DNA of 64,000 nucleotides from Bradyrhizobium sp. ORS 285 (GTDB taxonomy: Bacteria > Pseudomonadota > Alphaproteobacteria > Rhizobiales > Xanthobacteraceae): positions 2,501,001 through 2,565,000 of the forward strand of contig NZ_LT859959.1 in the NCBI RefSeq assembly GCF_900176205.1, written 5' to 3'. Position 1 is the first letter of the stretch, and each line of letters starts with the position of its first letter. The translations under genes were made by a program, and so were the position numbers. This document shows, in pieces, positions 28,772-36,204 of this stretch. The notes under the pieces are model-generated. The model did not search any database, had not been told where the DNA came from, and saw nothing but the letters and a program-made list of their open reading frames with translations.

Positions 28772-29962
28772 ATGAGTAAAAGTCGAGCTGCGTTGGCCGC
28801 ACGAAACCGCAGGAAGTCCTCCCTGGTCGCTTTCTCTCACAAATTGATCGGTGGCGCGGCAGTCGCCTGCCTGATCGGCGGCTGCGCTGTGACGGTCTAC
28901 ACCAAGATCATCGCCGCCGATGCCTATCCGACTTTGGGTAGCATCGAGCAGGACGAGCCTGTCGTGGTGCGCCCGGCGCCGCGGATCGCGACGCGCAGCG
29001 CAGCAGATGCCGTCGGCGATGCCTTCTCCGCCTTCCCGGAAATGCCGGCCGCGACCACCACAGTGGCCGCCATCACGCCGCAGATGTTCAACGACCGCTT
29101 CGGCGCGGCTGTGCCGCAGGGCGTCGCCTCCAATGCGTCCGCGGGTGCGCCGCCGCTGCCCAGGCTTGCAGACGCCACACCCAAGCTGCCTGAGCTGAAG
29201 ATGGCCGAAGCCAAGCCCGTCGAGCTCAAGTCGGCCGAGCCCACGAAGGCCGCCGAGACGCCGAAGAAGGACGTCCGACCGCCGATGCAACTGGCGCTCG
29301 CTAATACCAATCCGAAGCAGCCGCCGAAGCCGCAGGCTGACGCGCCGGCGCAGGCTGCCGAGGCCAACTCGAAGAGCGGCGGCTTCTCGCTGCGCGCGAT
29401 GACCGAGCGCGCCAAGGCCGCTGTGATGTCGATCGCCGGCGAGCGCCACTCGATCCAGGAAAAGCTCTGGGGCAAGCCGGAGAACCAGGATGGCGGCCTG
29501 CTGGCCTATGCCTCGGCCGACTCCAACATCACGGCGTCGATCACCAAGGATCCGACCCGCGGTGGACGGCCGCCTTACGATTTGAGCACCGCAGTCTACG
29601 ACATCTCGGCCAAGGCGGTGTACCTGCCTGACGGCACCAAGCTCGAGGCGCATTCCGGCCTCGGCGACAATCTGGACAAGCCGAGCTCGGAGAAGATCAA
29701 GATGCGCGGCGTCACCCCGCCGCACATCTATGAACTGAAGCCGCGCGAGGCGCTGTTCCACGGCGTGCCGGCGCTGCGCCTGAACCCGATCGGCGGCGAG
29801 GATGCCATCCACGGCCGCAACGGACTCTTGGCGCACACTTTCATGCTTGGCCCGAACGGCGACTCCAACGGCTGCGTCTCGTTCCGCGACTACTACGCCT
29901 TCCTCGATGCCTACAAGAACAAGGGCATCCGCAAACTCGCCGTGCTCGCCCGCATCGACTGA
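28772..29962 (+). CDS. DUF2778/Tlde1-like peptidoglycan-modifying enzyme
   Basis: A 396-residue exported protein: N-terminal membrane anchor or signal (residues 20-48, IGGCAVTVYTKIIAADA), a long Ala/Pro/Lys-rich linker (50-210) and a C-terminal DUF2778 domain (about 250-396). The active-site-like segment is HGRNGLLAHTFM followed by NGDSNGCVSF, the His/Cys pair of L,D-transpeptidase-like Tlde1 enzymes. Probable action on cell-wall peptides in the periplasm. The CtrA boxes upstream suggest cell-cycle control. Some DUF2778 proteins are type VI effectors, but no secretion genes are here. Confidence 0.82.
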   Translation: MSKSRAALAARNRRKSSLVAFSHKLIGGAAVACLIGGCAVTVYTKIIAADAYPTLGSIEQDEPVVVRPAPRIATRSAADAVGDAFSAFPEMPAATTTVAAITPQMFNDRFGAAVPQGVASNASAGAPPLPRLADATPKLPELKMAEAKPVELKSAEPTKAAETPKKDVRPPMQLALANTNPKQPPKPQADAPAQAAEANSKSGGFSLRAMTERAKAAVMSIAGERHSIQEKLWGKPENQDGGLLAYASADSNITASITKDPTRGGRPPYDLSTAVYDISAKAVYLPDGTKLEAHSGLGDNLDKPSSEKIKMRGVTPPHIYELKPREALFHGVPALRLNPIGGEDAIHGRNGLLAHTFMLGPNGDSNGCVSFRDYYAFLDAYKNKGIRKLAVLARID

Positions 29963-30013
29963 GCCGGGCAGGGGGCGACAAGGCGTCGTCGTCCTCACAA
30001 TCAACTCAGTGTC

Positions 30014-30150
30014 GTAGGGTGGGCAAAGGCGCGGCTCAACTCGCGCCTCGCGAACACTGTTAGTTGACGCCGTGCCCACCATCTTTTGATAAAGCCTGCT
30101 GCTCGACGGTGGCACGCTGCCGCCTTCGGCGGCTGCTTTGCCCACCCTCA
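30014..30150. repeat. Dispersed palindromic repeat (GTAGGGTGGGCAAAG family), copy 2
   Basis: Begins GTAGGGTGGGCAAAGG and ends GCTTTGCCCACCCT, with an inner GTGCCCACCATC; the ends are inverted repeats of about 14 bp. It lies downstream of the Tlde1-like gene. The 400 bp between it and the transposase (30151-30551) hold no gene I can support. Confidence 0.8.
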
Positions 30151-30551
30151 TATGGGGTCTTGTGAGTCAAGGCTCTATGATAGGTTGGGGGCTGCTTTCG
30201 TTCGTATCCTTGAGGCGGACTGGTTGGTGGAGCAAAGCCGACGGCCGCGCGCTCTCCATATAGCGCTGTAGCGGACGGCGGCTTTGCGGTTGGCATGGCG
30301 ATGCCGGCCTGGGTATCGGCGGTCTACGGTCGAGGACTGGCTTCGAAGATCCTGCAGCTTGTCCGCTGCATCACCTCATATCCGGTCGGATGATGACGGC
30401 ATCCGAGCCCATGTTCCGCATGCTTGCGGCGAGAAGCCAGGAGGATGAGACCTATCTACAAGACGGCTGGTGGTACAGCCCTAGGGTGGCACGGTCATCA
30501 TCCATCCTCGCAAGACCGCGGCGAGCCGCGGGCCTGATCGCAAATCCGTCT

Positions 30552-31703
30552 TTAGGCCTTCATCAGCGCGTCCTCAGGCACCAGGCCGGTCTCGAGATAG
30601 CGCCACAGCGCCACGATGAGCTTGCGCGCCAGGGCCACGATTGCGATGCGCCTGGCACGCTTGCCGGCGTTGAGCGTGCGGGCCCTGAACCATCGGCTGA
30701 GCGCGCTGTCCGGCTGATGAAGGATCCAGAGCCAGGTCAGCTCGATCGCCTTCTGACGGACGTGCGGATTGCCCGCCTTGCTGATGCCCTGCTCGCGATC
30801 GATGCCGCCGCTCTTCCATGGGCTCGGCGTCAGGCCGCAATAGCTCGCGACCTCGCGCCGGTTGCGGAACTCCTTGTAGAACAGCTCGCCGGCCAGGGTG
30901 GTGGCAAACGCCGGTCCGACACCCTTGAGCCGCTGCAGCTGCTCCCGCCGCGTGGCCATTCTCGCGGGAACGGCAGAGGCCTGCGTCGTATCCTGGCTCT
31001 GCTCCAACGCCGCGAGCTGCTCGCGCACCAGCATCAGACGCGCGTGCTCGCGCTTGACCTCGGCCATGACATGGGGCGGCAGCGGCTGGTCCTGCCAGTC
31101 ACGCTGTTGCTCCAGCCAGGTGAGCCAGTTGCGGCGGCGCGGGTTGCCGACCTGAAGCCCGGACAGCCGCAGCAGCGCCTTGATCCGGTTGGTATGGGCA
31201 GTCTGCTCGGTGACCAATCGGTCGCGCTCGCGGCTGATCCGCCGGGCGTCCTCCTGCTCGACTGTCGGCACCCGGACGATCCGGACTACCCGCGGCTCTC
31301 CGCGCAAATGGGCCATCAGCGTCCGCAGCAGCAACTCGCCGTCGATCCGGTCGGTCTTCGCCCGCCGCGCCCGCTGCTCGACCGCGATGCTGGCCGGGTC
31401 GAACACCAGATTGTCGATCCCAGCCGCCACCAGCAGCCGGTGCAGCCAGAAGCCGTCATAGCCGGCCTCGTAGCAACTCGCCACGCGCGGCTCCGATCCG
31501 AGCTTCTGCGCCGCCCGGACCCGGATCTTGGCGATCAACGCTAGCAGGCCGGCGTGATCGCCGCCCTCCAGCTTGTAGCGCGACATGCGCCCCTGATCGG
31601 GACTGTGCACCGTGATCAGCCAGGTCTTCTGACTGAGTTCAATCGCAGCGAAAATTGTGCCAATGTTTGCCGCGGTGGGCGCGCCAAAAGTCAATATCTG
31701 CAT
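30552..31703 (-). mobile_element. IS110-family transposase (bridge-RNA-guided recombinase type)
   Basis: A 383-residue transposase of IS110/IS1111 type. The N-terminal RuvC-like domain has AAIELSQKTWL (Glu22 where many members have Asp), Glu79 in CYEAGYDG and Asp118/Asp121 in KTDRIDGELL. The C-terminal Tnp20 domain has LKGVGPAFATTLAGEL, YCGLTPSPWKSGG and the probable catalytic Ser in GISKAGNPHVR. The frame is intact. IS110 elements lack ordinary terminal inverted repeats, so I cannot fix their ends; the flanking non-coding DNA may encode the guide RNA. Confidence 0.92.
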
Positions 31704-32765
31704 CTGACTCTCCGAGGGTTCGAGTGTGGAAACCCAAACCTATCGGAAGGGCTCGCTCACCGCTCCCCCATGGAATCTACGAATTTCGTATCCAGTAGTC
31801 GCGACATCTCGTTCTCGCGGCGGATGACGCCCGAGTTTTGCTGATCACATCGCCCTCGATTTCGTTGAGAGGGCGCGGGGAATGCCGGGTGAGGGCCTCA
31901 CCCATGGCCCGCCTGCAACAAGAAAAGCAGGCGGCAGTCACCACAGGTTCAGCCGGACACTCCGGCATTCCCCGCGCGATGGATTGACGGCTTATACGTG
32001 GTCTCCCTGGTGCGCCGGCTGTCTGGCCACCATCGGTCGGAGCATGTCGGGCTCTCGACCTTGACACCAGCTTCGGGGTGTCAGGACATCACGACTTCGC
32101 CGTGCGCACCGGATCGTTCGTCCGCATGATCAGATCACGCTGCGACCGGCGCGCCCACCGCATCCCGCCCTCCACGTTCGTGACGATCGCGAAGCGTCCC
32201 TCTCATGAGGACGGGACGCGACTAGATTGCACGATTTCCGATTTTTGGAAATAGCAATATTTGCGGCGGCCGGTTCGGAGCCGTTGATCCCGTTGAGCGA
32301 CCTCAACAAATGAGTTCTTTTCCGCACGCGTTTTCGGCTCTCGAGCAGGGCTGCGGGGCTCCTGATCAGGACAACCTCGCAACTGATTTGCCCGACGGGC
32401 CGTTTCATTGTTGCAACTTCGTCGCGGTGCGCAGGCGAGCAGCGCTCGCGTCCCATGCTCCGGCCTTGACGGCTTCGGGAAATTCTGCGCATAGCTCTGC
32501 CCCATCGAAACGGACCGCCGCTGTCTGGCGCTCCCTTGAGGACCACGACCGTGTTGAGCCTGAGCTCACATCTCGCGAACACCCCCGCCAACGAACGGCC
32601 ATTCACCTGGTCGCGCGGTTGGTTCGGCATGTCGTTTGGCATGGGCGTCGCCTGTCAGGGTCGTGACCATCTCGCGCTATTCCCGGCCAAACCGGGACTT
32701 CGAATTCCAGCAGAAATGTAGTCCGCGGCGGGATCTCACCCTCCGCACATCGAGCGGAGGGTCCG
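31704..32765. other. 1 kb region without a recognised gene
   Basis: Upstream of the transposase and before the small protein at 32766. Open frames on both strands lack ribosome sites and family motifs. It holds the structured inverted repeat described separately (31873-31977) and an AT-richer stretch near 32220-32300. It may combine the IS non-coding end, a repeat element and the promoter of the following genes. Confidence 0.5.
31873..31977. repeat. Long structured inverted repeat
   Basis: Outer arms GCGCGGGGAATGCCGG (31873-31888) and CCGGCATTCCCCGCGC (31962-31977) are perfectly complementary over 16 bp. Inside are two smaller hairpins: GGGTGAG/CTCACCC near 31887-31903 and GCCTGC/GCAGGC near 31911-31932. 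Such nested pairing suits a structured RNA or a dispersed repeat. Confidence 0.65.
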
Positions 32766-33002
32766 ATGACCCGCATGACGAGCCAAGACTCCAAACAAGA
32801 CTCGACGCAAGATCCCGAGATTTGCGACCACGCGCGAGCGCTGTCCTCACCGGTGGCGCTTGCCTTCGTGCGCATCGCGATGGCCTGCCGCGGCGTCAGC
32901 GAGGCCACTGCGCAGCAGATCTATCTCGACTACATCCATGGCTCTGCGAGCGAGCACGCGCCTGACGACGTCCGCTGTCCCGCGGGGCATCAGCATCAAT
33001 GA
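32766..33002 (+). CDS. Small soluble protein of unknown function
   Basis: A 78-residue hydrophilic protein with a possible helical core (residues 25-60, VALAFVRIAMACRGVSEATA) and an acidic N-terminus. The GAGCGGAGGG purine stretch just upstream supports the start. It precedes the HNH endonuclease gene by 30 bp on the same strand and may be cotranscribed. I do not recognise it. Confidence 0.6.
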   Translation: MTRMTSQDSKQDSTQDPEICDHARALSSPVALAFVRIAMACRGVSEATAQQIYLDYIHGSASEHAPDDVRCPAGHQHQ

Positions 33003-33032
33003 GCCGGCCAGTGCCGAGAAAGGAGGTCGATG

Positions 33033-33569
33033 ATGTCAGCAACACACCCTGCGCTCGTGCTCAACGCCGACTTCCAGCCGCTGAGCTACTTCCCGCTGTC
33101 GGTGGTCAGCTGGGAGGATGCGATCCGGGCGGTGGTCAGCGGCTCTCACGTGGTGGTCGCGGAATACGACCGGGTTGTCCGCAGCCCGAGCGTCACCATG
33201 CGGCTGCCGTCGGTGGTCGCGCTGCGCGACTATGTGAGGCCTGCGATGCGCGTGCCGTTCACGCGCTTCAACGTGTTCCTGCGCGACCGCTTCGAATGCC
33301 AGTATTGCGGTGGCCGTTATCTCCACGGTGAGCTGACGTTCGACCACGTCGTGCCACGCGTCGATGGCGGCGAGACGTCGTGGACCAACATCGTCGCGGC
33401 CTGCAGTCCCTGCAACGCGCGCAAGGACCGGCGCTACGTCAAGCCGCGACGGTCGCCGTTCGAGCCGACGCGGCACGAGCTGATGGCCGCACAACGCCTG
33501 TTCCCGCCGCGTTTCCTGCATGAGACATGGCAGGATTATCTCTACTGGGACGTGGAGTTGGAGCGGTGA
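33033..33569 (+). CDS. HNH endonuclease
   Basis: A 178-residue HNH nuclease. The zinc-binding Cys pairs are C89/C92 (ECQYC) and C124/C127 (CSPC), and the catalytic core is LTFDHVVPRVDGG with D104-H105, then N119 in WTNI. The N-terminal domain ALVLNADFQPLSYFPLS is that of a nuclease widespread in Alphaproteobacteria, so it may be ordinary housekeeping rather than part of the RNA locus next door. AGGAGG lies six bases before the ATG at 33033; an ATG at 33030 is also possible. A strong hairpin follows the stop. Confidence 0.9.
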   Translation: MSATHPALVLNADFQPLSYFPLSVVSWEDAIRAVVSGSHVVVAEYDRVVRSPSVTMRLPSVVALRDYVRPAMRVPFTRFNVFLRDRFECQYCGGRYLHGELTFDHVVPRVDGGETSWTNIVAACSPCNARKDRRYVKPRRSPFEPTRHELMAAQRLFPPRFLHETWQDYLYWDVELER

Positions 33570-33575
33570 TGACAA

Positions 33576-33607
33576 GCAAGCCGGCGTCGTGATCGACGCC
33601 GGCTTGC
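33576..33607 (+). terminator. Perfect 14-bp hairpin after the HNH gene
   Basis: GCAAGCCGGCGTCG (33576-33589) pairs without mismatch with CGACGCCGGCTTGC (33594-33607) around a TGAT loop, seven bases after the stop codon. No U-run follows, so termination may be factor-assisted, or the hairpin may protect the mRNA end. It separates the HNH gene from the structured RNA region. Confidence 0.6.
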
Positions 33608-33842
33608 ACTTGTGTCTTCCGGGGTACGCGCTGCGTGCGCCAAATAGGGATACGGGCGGCGTCTGCGCTCGTCACGAAGAATACAATCAGAATGTTCGAG
33701 GTAGCTACAAACTAACACTTGCTAGATCGTATCAGTTGATCTATGTGCACGGTCCTTCACTTCGGACATGGGTTCGGGCTCGCTGAGATCCCGACTGGTG
33801 CGTGCCGGTCTCCGGTGGCGTATTCCGCTGAAAGTGAGGATG

Positions 33843-33909
33843 CGCGTCGAAGCTCATGGTGAGCATCGGGTGAGAGCCTGACGGCATCGGTTCGATTCCG
33901 ATCGGCACA
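33843..33909 (+). ncRNA. Degenerate tRNA-like cloverleaf 1
   Basis: By eye this folds as a compact cloverleaf: partial acceptor pairing of 33843-33849 with 33903-33909, D-arm GCTC-ATGGT-GAGC (33852-33864), an anticodon-like arm TCGGG/CCTGA with a six-base loop (33866-33881), a four-base variable stretch and a perfect T-arm ATCGG-TTCGATT-CCGAT (33886-33902). The six-base loop and weak acceptor stem argue against use in translation. A better acceptor partner, CGTGCCG at 33801-33807, would give a 109-nt form. Confidence 0.55.
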
Positions 33910-33910
33910 C

Positions 33911-33983
33911 AAATGGATAGCTCAGTTGGTTAGAGCAGATGACCATGAATCATCCTGTCGCGGGTTCAACTCCCGCTCCAGCG
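33911..33983 (+). ncRNA. tRNA-like cloverleaf 2 (atypical anticodon loop, broken acceptor stem)
   Basis: A nearly canonical tRNA shape: D-arm GCTC-AGTTGGTTA-GAGC (33920-33936), anticodon arm GATGA-CCATGAA-TCATC (33938-33954), five-base variable loop, T-arm GCGGG-TTCAACT-CCCGC (33960-33976). The acceptor pairs only in its inner four bases (TGGA with TCCA); the outer three are mismatched, and no CCA is encoded at the 3' end. Position 33 is C instead of the invariant U, and the formal anticodon is AUG. It begins one base after tRNA-like 1, so both are probably in one transcript. Confidence 0.65.
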
Positions 33984-33986
33984 CTA

Positions 33987-34026
33987 CGGTTTAGCCTGAA
34001 AAGCTAATCACCTCTGACGAGGACCG
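33987..34026 (+). ncRNA. Three-way-junction element downstream of the tRNA-like pair
   Basis: CGGT (33987-33990) pairs with ACCG (34023-34026), enclosing two hairpins: TTAGC-CTGAAAA-GCTAA (33991-34007) and CCTC-TGAC-GAGG (34011-34022). The first hairpin has exactly the form of a tRNA anticodon arm with loop CUGAAAA, which would read as a Phe GAA anticodon with the usual U33 and A37. It starts four bases after tRNA-like 2. The fold is by eye. Confidence 0.5.
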
Positions 34027-34057
34027 GGCGCGCGCTTCAGTCGCAGTCCGGCCGTTT

Positions 34058-34071
34058 TGCTCGAAAGAGCA
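34058..34071 (+). ncRNA. GNRA-tetraloop hairpin
   Basis: TGCTC (34058-34062) pairs with GAGCA (34067-34071) around a GAAA tetraloop. It lies in the same non-coding stretch as the tRNA-like elements and may be part of the same RNA. Confidence 0.45.
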
Positions 34072-34313
34072 GTTCGACCAGATCAGGACACTGCAGGACC
34101 GGCTCTGTGCTGCGGCGGATACCGCGCCGGGTGTTGTCGGGATGGCAGCGTATCGACGTCTTCGCGCGAGCGGGGCGATCGTGCGTGTGCACCCGGCCGC
34201 ATTCGGCCCTCAAGCCGCGGCCCGCGCGGTTCACGCAGGAAGCGCCGTCCGGTCCTCACGTCCTTTGAGTTTCAAATTTGCTGCGGTCGCTGACCGACAG
34301 CCACAAGAGCAGG

Positions 34314-34334
34314 GGCCCGGCATCAGGCCGGGCC
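34314..34334 (+). other. Hairpin just before the slipin ribosome-binding site
   Basis: GGCCCGG (34314-34320) pairs with CCGGGCC (34328-34334) around a seven-base loop, about 19 bp before the slipin ATG and immediately upstream of its GGAAGGAG site. It could end the non-coding transcript or control translation of the slipin. Confidence 0.45.
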
Positions 34335-34353
34335 TTGCAGGAAGGAGAATGCC

Positions 34354-35505
34354 ATGAGCTGGCATGTCATGACGAAGACCGTGACGGTTGCGGATGGGGA
34401 GCGGGCGCTGGTCTGGCGTGATGGCCAGCTCGTGCGCGCGCTCGGCCCGGGCCGTCATGCGCTGCTCGATCCGTTGCACCGGCTGGCGGTGCAGCTGTTC
34501 GACGTGGTCAAGGCCGAATACCCGGCCGACCGCTACGCCGTGCTGAAGGCGGCGCGGCCCGACCTCGCAACTGAGCTGTTCGCGGCGGTGGAGACCGGCG
34601 CGAACGAGATCGCGATCGTGAGCCTCGACGGCCGGCCGGCGCACCTGCTGACGCCTTGGCAGACCCGCGTCTACTGGAAGGTGGCGACGCGGATCGAGGT
34701 CGAGCGGGTCGACATCACAGACGACGTGCGCGTGAGCGCGCGGCATCTGGCGATGATCGAGCGCAACCGGCCGGGCATTGTGACCGAGTCCGTGGTCGAG
34801 AACCACGAGGCCGGTCTGCTGCACGTCGACGGCAAGCTGGCGGAGCGGCTCGTGCCGGGCCGGCACGCCTTCTGGGCGGTCGGTCGCAAGATCGAGGTCA
34901 AGCGCCTCGACCTCAGGCCGACCGCGCTCGAGATCACCGCGCAGGAGATGCTGACCAGGGATCGCATCGCGCTGCGGGTGACCTTGACGGCGTTCCGCCG
35001 GATCGTTGATCCGGAGGCGGTGGTGGCGACCACGCCGGACGTGGATGCGTGGCTGTACCGCCTGGTCCAGTTCGCCATCCGCGAAGCGGTGGCGTCACGC
35101 ACGCTCGACGAGGTGCTGGCGGCAAAGGCCTCGCTCGACGCTGAGCTGCGCGACTACGTGCGCGCGCGGCTCGACGGCTCGGGCGTGGAGGTGACGGAGC
35201 TCGGCGTGAAGGACGTGATCCTGCCCGGCGAGATTCGCGACCTCGTCAACAAGGTGGTGGAGGCGGAGCGGCTGGCGAAGGCCAATTTGATCCGTCGCCA
35301 GGAGGAGACCGCGGCGACGCGCTCGCTCCTGAACACCGCGAAGTTGATGGAGGAGAACCCGCTGCTGCTGCGGCTCAAGGAGCTGGAGTCGCTGGAGCGC
35401 CTGGTCGAGAAGGTCGGCCGCATCGACCTGCATGCCGGTGAGGGTGCGGGCTTGGATGCGCTGCTGACAAAGCTGGTGCGGCTGAAGACGCCGGATGCGG
35501 CGTGA
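34354..35505 (+). CDS. Soluble slipin-type SPFH/band-7 protein
   Basis: A 383-residue SPFH-domain protein without any membrane helix. The N-terminal half contains three related segments: VWRDGQLVRALGPGRHA (about residue 20), VSLDGRPAHLLTPW (about 89) and LHVDGKLAERLVPGRHA (about 156). The band-7 domain spans about 175-300 (KRLDLRPTALEITAQEMLT, then ITSRTLDEVL-like RTLDEVLAAK), followed by a coiled coil to 355. Slipins of this kind occur beside RtcB in bacterial RNA-repair loci, and RtcB is encoded 700 bp downstream. It starts after GGAAGGAG and ends before a strong terminator. Confidence 0.85.
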   Translation: MSWHVMTKTVTVADGERALVWRDGQLVRALGPGRHALLDPLHRLAVQLFDVVKAEYPADRYAVLKAARPDLATELFAAVETGANEIAIVSLDGRPAHLLTPWQTRVYWKVATRIEVERVDITDDVRVSARHLAMIERNRPGIVTESVVENHEAGLLHVDGKLAERLVPGRHAFWAVGRKIEVKRLDLRPTALEITAQEMLTRDRIALRVTLTAFRRIVDPEAVVATTPDVDAWLYRLVQFAIREAVASRTLDEVLAAKASLDAELRDYVRARLDGSGVEVTELGVKDVILPGEIRDLVNKVVEAERLAKANLIRRQEETAATRSLLNTAKLMEENPLLLRLKELESLERLVEKVGRIDLHAGEGAGLDALLTKLVRLKTPDAA

Positions 35506-35533
35506 GCTGCCGCGCAGCCTCGTCGTTGATAGG

Positions 35534-35558
35534 AAAGGCCGCCCACGGGCGGCCTTTT
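35534..35558 (+). terminator. Rho-independent terminator of the slipin gene
   Basis: AAAGGCCGCC (35534-35543) pairs perfectly with GGCGGCCTTT (35548-35557) around CACG and runs into four Ts. It lies 29 bp after the slipin stop, so rtcB is probably transcribed separately. Confidence 0.85.
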
Positions 35559-35589
35559 GCTTGTTAGTATCAAGCCGCATGGACGGTGC

Positions 35590-35723
35590 GTAGGGTGGGC
35601 AAAGCGGCGCCACCGGCGGCGCGTGCCCACCATCGGGCGCAGATTGCGCGGCAAGACGGTGGGCACGGCGCCTTCGCGACCTCGAACGTGGAGACAGCAT
35701 GGCTGCGCCTTTGCCCACCCTAC
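35590..35723. repeat. Dispersed palindromic repeat (GTAGGGTGGGCAAAG family), copy 3
   Basis: Begins GTAGGGTGGGCAAAG and ends CTTTGCCCACCCTAC, a perfect terminal inverted repeat of 15 bp, with inner GTGCCCACCATC and GGTGGGCACGGCG arms. It sits between the slipin terminator and rtcB. Confidence 0.85.
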
Positions 35724-35869
35724 GGCTCATCAGTATGACGTTCCGAGTGATGAGGAGCCACACGACGATAAATTCGCGCGATCCTCTCGCGCCGTCACTT
35801 TACAAATCCAAAAACACCCTGTATCTGCACGCGCCAACTTACATGCGGATGATCCGCAGCGAGAGATCC

Positions 35870-36001
35870 ATGTCGTATCCGACCCCACGCCACATCAAGG
35901 ACAGCGCGCTGCCGCAATCGCGGCGCCGTGAGCTGGTCCTGCGCGTGCCGGCGGTCTCCGCAGCCAATGCGCTAGCTGCCAATATCAGACTGATAGCCTA
36001 A
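35870..36001 (+). CDS. Possible small peptide
   Basis: A 43-residue open frame, MSYPTPRHIKDSALPQ at its start, basic and ending with an Ala-rich helix. A GAGAGA stretch lies upstream. The sequence has no known motif. It is the only plausible coding frame between the repeat and rtcB, but codon evidence is too short to decide; it may be chance. Confidence 0.35.
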   Translation: MSYPTPRHIKDSALPQSRRRELVLRVPAVSAANALAANIRLIA

Positions 36002-36204
36002 CGCGGCAGCGGGATCGTCCCTCTGCCATCCCGGCCAGAGCGACGATCGTCCCGAGACTGGGCTCCCCGAGCGGGGCCCCCTCAACTCAGATCCACCTCC
36101 TGGCCTGCATCAACCGCTAGCGCGAGCATACGCGCGAGCGTCGATCGCGGAGGCGCCGTAAGGGTGCTCCGTGTCCTGCATGCGACTAAGGAGAGGAGGA
36201 TCCG

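Noticed and set aside
32130..32642. Possible gene on the minus strand in the 1-kb gap
   Set aside because: No ribosome site, no known motif, mixed codon usage, and competing frames on the other strand of similar length.
32636..32653. Sigma-54 promoter (TTGGCATGGGCGTCGCC) before the small protein and HNH genes
   Set aside because: The GG and GC are correctly spaced, but the -12 element reads TCGC instead of TTGC and no RtcR-like activator gene is present. RtcB operons are sigma-54 controlled in enterobacteria, which made me look, but this match is too weak.
33801..33909. A single long type II tRNA with acceptor CGTGCCG/CGGCACA
   Set aside because: The acceptor pairs at six of seven positions, but 109 nt is too long for a type II tRNA and no proper D-arm follows the 5' acceptor strand. 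The shorter cloverleaf was preferred, with this recorded as an alternative.
33911..33983. A functional tRNA-His or tRNA-Met gene
   Set aside because: The D- and T-arms are excellent, but the loop has C at position 33, the formal anticodon AUG is not used by bacterial tRNA-His (GUG), CAU is out of register by one base, three outer acceptor pairs are broken and the 3' end does not continue to CCA.
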